A stretch of DNA of 35,810 nt from Nitrospirota bacterium (lineage in GTDB: Bacteria > Nitrospirota > Thermodesulfovibrionia > Thermodesulfovibrionales > JdFR-88): NCBI GenBank assembly GCA_021840255.1, contig JAKBYX010000006.1, positions 1 to 35,810 of the forward strand, written 5' to 3'. The position numbers were made by a program, and so were the translations under genes. Under the pieces are notes generated by a model. It was not told the DNA's origin. It was given only the letters and a program-made list of their open reading frames with translations, and did not search any database. Shown here one piece after another: positions 32,136-35,810 of this stretch. Every line of letters begins with the position of its first letter. Position 1 is the stretch's first letter.

Positions 32136-32774
32136 TCAATATTTTTCAATCCTTGCAGGAACCCCCAGGGCTTTAAAAAAGGAGGGCACGTCCTTTATTA
32201 CAACGGCGCCTGCTGCAATTAAACAATCTTCACCTGTGTTGGTGTACTGGATAATGGTAGCGCTTGCGCCGATAAAAGAGCCGTCTCCAATTTTGCATCC
32301 TCCCGAAACGACAGCACCGGGACAGATGTGCACGTGTGCCCCGATTTTGCAATCATGTTCCACGATCGCGCCCGTATTTATAATTGTATTTGCTCCGATA
32401 AAGCTCTCGGGCTGTATAATGGCACCCGCCATGATCTGTACACCTTCGGAATATTTAACTGTTTCGGAGAGAACGGCTTGAGGATGTATTATTGCTGGAA
32501 AATCAAAACCGGAGCGCTTTGCTTTTTCATACAATTTTTTCCGGCCGCCATTATTCCTGATACTGCCAACTGCAATACACGCGTAATGAACGTCATTGGC
32601 ATACAGCTCGGGCAGTAAGTCATCGTTCCCTAATACTAAAACATCTGAAATATGAGAGCCCGGCTGGAGGTTTGAGTCCAAAAGACCGGCCACGTCATAC
32701 ATTTTTTGTCTTTTAATGGTTTCGATTAAAACCTTTGCGTGTCCGCCGCCGCCCAGGATTATGATTTTTTCCAT
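32136..32774 (-). CDS. NeuD/PglD-family sugar O- or N-acetyltransferase
   Basis: A 212-residue acetyltransferase with an N-terminal Rossmann-like part (IIILGGGGHAKVLIETIKRQ) and a C-terminal left-handed beta-helix (CKIGAHVHICPGAVVSGGCKIGDGSFIGASATIIQ... LIAAGAVVIKDVPSFFKALGVPARI). This architecture is specific to the NeuD/PglD group, which acetylates amino-sugars in sialic-acid-like and bacillosamine pathways. It overlaps the upstream LegC-like aminotransferase by 16 bases, so the two act in sequence: the aminotransferase makes the 4-amino sugar and this enzyme acetylates it. The acceptor is inferred. Confidence 0.88.
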   Translation of the reverse strand: MEKIIILGGGGHAKVLIETIKRQKMYDVAGLLDSNLQPGSHISDVLVLGNDDLLPELYANDVHYACIAVGSIRNNGGRKKLYEKAKRSGFDFPAIIHPQAVLSETVKYSEGVQIMAGAIIQPESFIGANTIINTGAIVEHDCKIGAHVHICPGAVVSGGCKIGDGSFIGASATIIQYTNTGEDCLIAAGAVVIKDVPSFFKALGVPARIEKY

Positions 32775-33934
32775 TTGAAATATTCCCCGACAACAGAAAC
32801 GACATACTTGATATCTTCTTGTTCAAGATTTGCACTGCAGGGCAGATTGATATATCTTTCATAGGCTTCAGGAGCTTCTTTTATTTTATAGGACTGGCAT
32901 TCTCTATACATCTGCAAAGTATGATTGAGCTTCCAAATTGGCCTGACCTGTATATTTTTTTTCAGAAGAAATTTCATCAAAGGATTTTTGTCCTCTTTGC
33001 AGACTTTTAGGGCATAAAACCAGAAATTACTTTTCGTGCTGGATTTTCCCCACATGAATTCCGTCTGCTCCAGATCCTTTAGGAGCTCTTTATAGATTCC
33101 AGCATTTCTTCTTTTCGCAATAATGAAATTATCAAGCTGTTCCATCTGGGCCATACCCATTGCGGCTAATATATTGGGTAGCCGATAATTATAGCCGATT
33201 GCATCATGGTCATATTCAAATGGGTCTCGTTTGGCCTGTGTCGTCAGATGCCTTATTTGTTTTGCCAAATTTTCATCGGAGGTGACAACCATTCCGCCTC
33301 CGCCAGTGGTTATGATTTTATTTCCGTTAAATGAAAAACATCCTGCCCTTCCGAATGATCCGGTTTTTTTGCCCTTATATTCCGAACCGAGGCTTTCGGT
33401 AGCATCTTCGATAATATCGATATTATATTCTTCACAGACATCGAGCATTTCATCCATAGCAGCAGGATGGCCGAAGATATGAACGGGAATAATAGCTTTT
33501 ATTCTTCTGCCGGTTCTTTTATTGTATGTGCATCCGTCGCTGCGCTTTTCGCATTCGCGTTCGAGAAATTCTTTTGTCTTGCGAATGTCCAAGCATAGAT
33601 TATCCTTATTCGAATCCATAAATACCGGTTCGGCCCCGCAGTATCTGACGGCGTTGATCGGCGCAATAAATGTGAGGGTGGGAACGATGACCTCATCGCC
33701 GGGACTCACTCCGCAGCCTATCAAGCTTACATGCAAAGCGGCGGTCCCGTTAACCGTGGCAACTGCATGGCTGGTTCCCACGTACCGGGCGATCTTCTCT
33801 TCAAAGTTAGTTACGTAACTGCCTGCGGAAGAGACCCAGCCCGTGTCAAGACAGTCCTTTATATATTCCCATTCTTTTCCCGCCAGCACGGGCACAGAGA
33901 GGGGAATCATCGGCCTCGGGCTGGGGTCAGACAT
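32759..33934 (-). CDS. PLP-dependent aminotransferase, DegT/DnrJ/EryC1 family (LegC-like)
   Basis: PLP-dependent nucleotide-sugar aminotransferase, about 391 residues, of the LegC/PseC branch that converts 4-keto sugars to 4-amino sugars in legionaminic- or bacillosamine-type pathways. PLVSVPVLAG-type N-terminus, VNGTAALHVSLIGCGVSPGDEVIVPTLTFIAPINAVRYCGAEPVFMD, IIEDATESLGSEYKGKKTG and CFSFNGNKIITTGGGGM with the PLP lysine in NGNK. RHLTTQAKRDPFEYDHDAIGYNYRLPN is characteristic of LegC. ATG 33934 has AAGGGG about ten bases upstream. It overlaps neuD-like downstream. Confidence 0.9.
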   Translation of the reverse strand: MSDPSPRPMIPLSVPVLAGKEWEYIKDCLDTGWVSSAGSYVTNFEEKIARYVGTSHAVATVNGTAALHVSLIGCGVSPGDEVIVPTLTFIAPINAVRYCGAEPVFMDSNKDNLCLDIRKTKEFLERECEKRSDGCTYNKRTGRRIKAIIPVHIFGHPAAMDEMLDVCEEYNIDIIEDATESLGSEYKGKKTGSFGRAGCFSFNGNKIITTGGGGMVVTSDENLAKQIRHLTTQAKRDPFEYDHDAIGYNYRLPNILAAMGMAQMEQLDNFIIAKRRNAGIYKELLKDLEQTEFMWGKSSTKSNFWFYALKVCKEDKNPLMKFLLKKNIQVRPIWKLNHTLQMYRECQSYKIKEAPEAYERYINLPCSANLEQEDIKYVVSVVGEYFKWKKS

Positions 33935-34136
33935 TGTAAATATACCCCTTATCCCGCCCGCAATTGCCAAGATCTATAAACCATTCAGCAGTCCATATCA
34001 GGGCACAGGGCGGCACTTCAGTGGATCTCCAGCCGGTGAGCTGTCTTGTCAGTGCGTTACCGCGAAGCCGGCGCCCGCTCTCTCCAGACAGGTGCTTTCT
34101 GGTAAGCGGGAATTCCTTTAATTTACATATGCCCAT
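33927..34136 (-). CDS. Small ORF between radical SAM and aminotransferase genes, unknown
   Basis: Unrecognised 69-residue ORF. ATG 34136 has AAAGGA about six bases upstream. Its stop overlaps the ATG region of the LegC-like gene, and it begins 33 bases after the radical SAM stop, so it fits as an operon member. The product has basic Arg-rich text (LTRKHLSGESGRRLRGNALTRQ) then WRSTEVPPCALIWTAEWFIDLGNCGRDKGY with two Cys. It is more GC-rich than both neighbours. It could be a substrate peptide of the radical SAM enzyme, a decayed gene or chance. Confidence 0.25.
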   Translation of the reverse strand: MGICKLKEFPLTRKHLSGESGRRLRGNALTRQLTGWRSTEVPPCALIWTAEWFIDLGNCGRDKGYIYNV

Positions 34137-34169
34137 ATGTTTCCTTTTATTCATAACGCCGCTTCTGAA

Positions 34170-35264
34170 TCAAATAAAAGGGTCCCTGGGGATTGTTGAC
34201 AAGTCTATTGGATTAAGTACATATGCATCGGCGGCCTTGTTAAAATTGATGGACCGGCAATTTTTGCACAGACCCTGAGAAAATTCTCTGTTTAATTTTT
34301 CAATTACTTGCGCATGCATGGGAGAATTCCAGAGCCTGAGAAAGTTCGTTTCATTGATATTCCCAATGGAATATTGACTTTTGCCGATATGTGGTTGACA
34401 GAGATAGACGGCGCCATCATAATTTATAAAAGCATTTCCACGCAATAAAGTAGCGGTGCAGAATGTTGGCGGGTTTGTAAAAGATTTTCTGTAGTCGACG
34501 GTTTCATAATGATGGATATCCCTTTTAACGAGAGAATCTATATTTGTCCTCGAAGAATCAAATTGATCATAATCTCTTTTTAAAATATTTTTGATCTCTT
34601 CCAGTTCCTTTTTGCCCAAATGCACGCCTCTTTCTTCATAATCGACGGCGGGGATAAATATAATATAATCAAAAAAGGAAGAAACTGCCTGCCGGTAAAT
34701 TTGTGTTATCCTTCGATAATTAATACCATTCAGAACACAACGTGCCCCTACGATCACTTTGTTATTTTCAGCTTTAATTAATGACGGCAGCAAGAACTGT
34801 TTCGAAAAATTATTGCCGCCGGTTATTTTCCTGTATTCATCCTCATCATCTGAATATACGGATACAGCTATATAATTCATTCGGCGCAGCACATCGTAAG
34901 AATCTTCCCGTATGGCGATGCCATTGGTAATCAGCGCCACTTCAATATTATTCTCTATAAGTTTTTTTGCGTATCTTTGCCAATCTTTAACAGTGGTCGG
35001 TTCCCCTCCCCCTGATAAATACACGGCCTCTGTTTTTAATTCGATCAGGTCATCAATTATTGATTGAATTACTCCTGCGCTCAGTCTTGTACTGTTTTTG
35101 CGTCTGTTACCATACGAACAATGAACGCATTTATAGTTGCAGGAAGATGTCCAGTGAAGCTCAACGGCTACAGGCGGTAATTTGGTGGAATTTTCCCCGG
35201 TTCTTTTGGTATAAACATGCAGGAATTTCTCAGATGACAGTAACTGATTTAGATTAATCCGCAT
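34170..35264 (-). CDS. Radical SAM protein with SPASM/twitch-like C-terminus
   Basis: A 364-residue radical SAM enzyme. The cluster-binding motif is C42-x3-C46-x2-C49 (CNYKCVHC), followed by VYLSGGGEPTTVKDW (GGE, SAM-binding) and a partial TIM-barrel. The C-terminal part contains FCTATLLRGNAFINYDGAVYLCQPHIGKSQYSIGNINETNFLRLWNSPMHAQV and GLCKNCR, the layout of a SPASM or twitch auxiliary-cluster domain with four Cys, fewer than a full SPASM set. Such enzymes act on peptides, sugars or alcohols. In this operon a glycan-related substrate, or the small ORF next to it, is possible. The reaction is unknown. Confidence 0.82.
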   Translation of the reverse strand: MRINLNQLLSSEKFLHVYTKRTGENSTKLPPVAVELHWTSSCNYKCVHCSYGNRRKNSTRLSAGVIQSIIDDLIELKTEAVYLSGGGEPTTVKDWQRYAKKLIENNIEVALITNGIAIREDSYDVLRRMNYIAVSVYSDDEDEYRKITGGNNFSKQFLLPSLIKAENNKVIVGARCVLNGINYRRITQIYRQAVSSFFDYIIFIPAVDYEERGVHLGKKELEEIKNILKRDYDQFDSSRTNIDSLVKRDIHHYETVDYRKSFTNPPTFCTATLLRGNAFINYDGAVYLCQPHIGKSQYSIGNINETNFLRLWNSPMHAQVIEKLNREFSQGLCKNCRSINFNKAADAYVLNPIDLSTIPRDPFI

Positions 35265-35369
35265 ATCTTAAATTGTTCCCTTGTTTTTCATTTCGAAAGA
35301 TGATTAACAGCTTCTTGTTCCGGGACCTCATTTAACTGCAAAACAAAGCCGCAGTAATTGCTGCAATTT

Positions 35370-35810
35370 TTATTTTTTAAAATGTTCATTATAGACTTCT
35401 AACGCTGTGCTGTAATCCTCCACCTGGCCGATATCGATCCAGTAGTCGGTAAGCAAATATTTACTTATCTTTTCCTTTTTGTTCAGGAGAGTCTTGATCA
35501 GATGGTCCATGCCGAAGTATGTATCCTGTGGGATATACTTGAAGATATCAGGTTTGCAAATGTAAATGCCGGCGAGGATTTCGAATTTCAAATCAGGTTT
35601 TTCCTCAATGTCTATGACATAGTCGTTTTCTGCTATAACGTTACCGAACCTGAAAGGGGTCAGTATTATCTTGGTCACAATTGTCAGTAACGAATCGGCG
35701 TGCTCGATCGCGAACTGATAAATCTTTGTAAAATCGGCTTTTGTCAGGATATCGCCGTTCATGACCAGGAAAGGCTCTTTGAACTCTTGCTTCAGGAGGG
35801 AAAGCGGGCC
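35370..35810 (-). CDS. Sugar-phosphate nucleotidyltransferase, partial
   Basis: The C-terminal part of an NTP-transferase-fold enzyme that activates a sugar phosphate. Reading from the window edge the frame is open from GPLSLLKQEFKEPFLVMNGDILTKADFTKIYQFAIEHADSLLTIVTK, through NVIAENDYVIDIEEKPDLKFEILAGIYICKPDIFKYIP, to YWIDIGQVEDYSTALEVYNEHFKK. The NGDIL Asp that binds metal and nucleotide and IEEKP are family hallmarks. An N-terminal CBS pair is often present in NeuB/LegC loci but lies beyond the edge. It is upstream of the radical SAM gene and would supply the activated sugar. Confidence 0.85.
   Translation of the reverse strand, partial: GPLSLLKQEFKEPFLVMNGDILTKADFTKIYQFAIEHADSLLTIVTKIILTPFRFGNVIAENDYVIDIEEKPDLKFEILAGIYICKPDIFKYIPQDTYFGMDHLIKTLLNKKEKISKYLLTDYWIDIGQVEDYSTALEVYNEHFKK

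Overview
The window looks like a chromosomal segment of a Gram-negative, probably anaerobic bacterium. Lnt and a TonB-type protein imply an outer membrane. The replication genes dnaA, dnaN and gyrB lie together without recF. Stand-alone hisI, an archaeal-type adenosine-specific kinase, GH57, a geranylgeranyl-reductase-family flavoprotein, DUF302 and bacteriohemerythrin are a mix I associate with Nitrospirota (Thermodesulfovibrionia) or Desulfobacterota. This placement is inference from gene content only.

Layout. Positions 1-8478 (housekeeping, mostly +): a partial rdgB on the minus strand diverges from coaX, a galT-like gene, a JAMM/M67 peptidase, a GGR-family flavoprotein and a tonB-like gene. 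A minus-strand tRNA-Phe, lnt and prfB follow; prfB keeps the programmed +1 frameshift. Positions 8479-13933: a hairpin-rich dnaA leader without recognisable DnaA boxes, then dnaA, dnaN, a strong terminator and gyrB. Twelve bases after the gyrB stop begins a 958-bp element (13946-14903). It has near-identical terminal inverted repeats and arrays of shorter repeats pointing inward from both ends, and its only cargo is a VapBC toxin-antitoxin pair. No transposase is present. This is the most unusual object in the window. A decayed XRE/MqsA-type HTH fragment abuts its right end.

Positions 15186-18071: a flavodoxin-fold reductase, a small basic membrane protein, a structured leader that may be a c-di-GMP-I (GEMM) riboswitch, and a chemoreceptor. 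Positions 18181-20028: a type II restriction-modification pair resembling XcyI, more AT-rich than its flanks. Positions 20090-23587: an M48 peptidase, DUF302, a bidirectional terminator and a glnK-amtB operon with a sigma-54-like promoter. Positions 23871-27276: bacteriohemerythrin, GH57, adenosine-specific kinase (apparently leaderless), and overlapping hisI-hinT. A second vapBC follows at 27376-27991.

Positions 28185-35810: a surface-glycan locus. A Wzx-type flippase on + converges on a more AT-rich minus-strand cluster: nucleotidyltransferase (partial), radical SAM protein, small ORF, LegC-like aminotransferase, NeuD/PglD-like acetyltransferase, GT4, a 33-residue Cys-rich ORF, and two hexapeptide acetyltransferases. 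The aminotransferase, NeuD and nucleotidyltransferase set is typical of nonulosonic-acid or acetamido-sugar pathways. The radical SAM enzyme and the two small ORFs are the unexplained parts.
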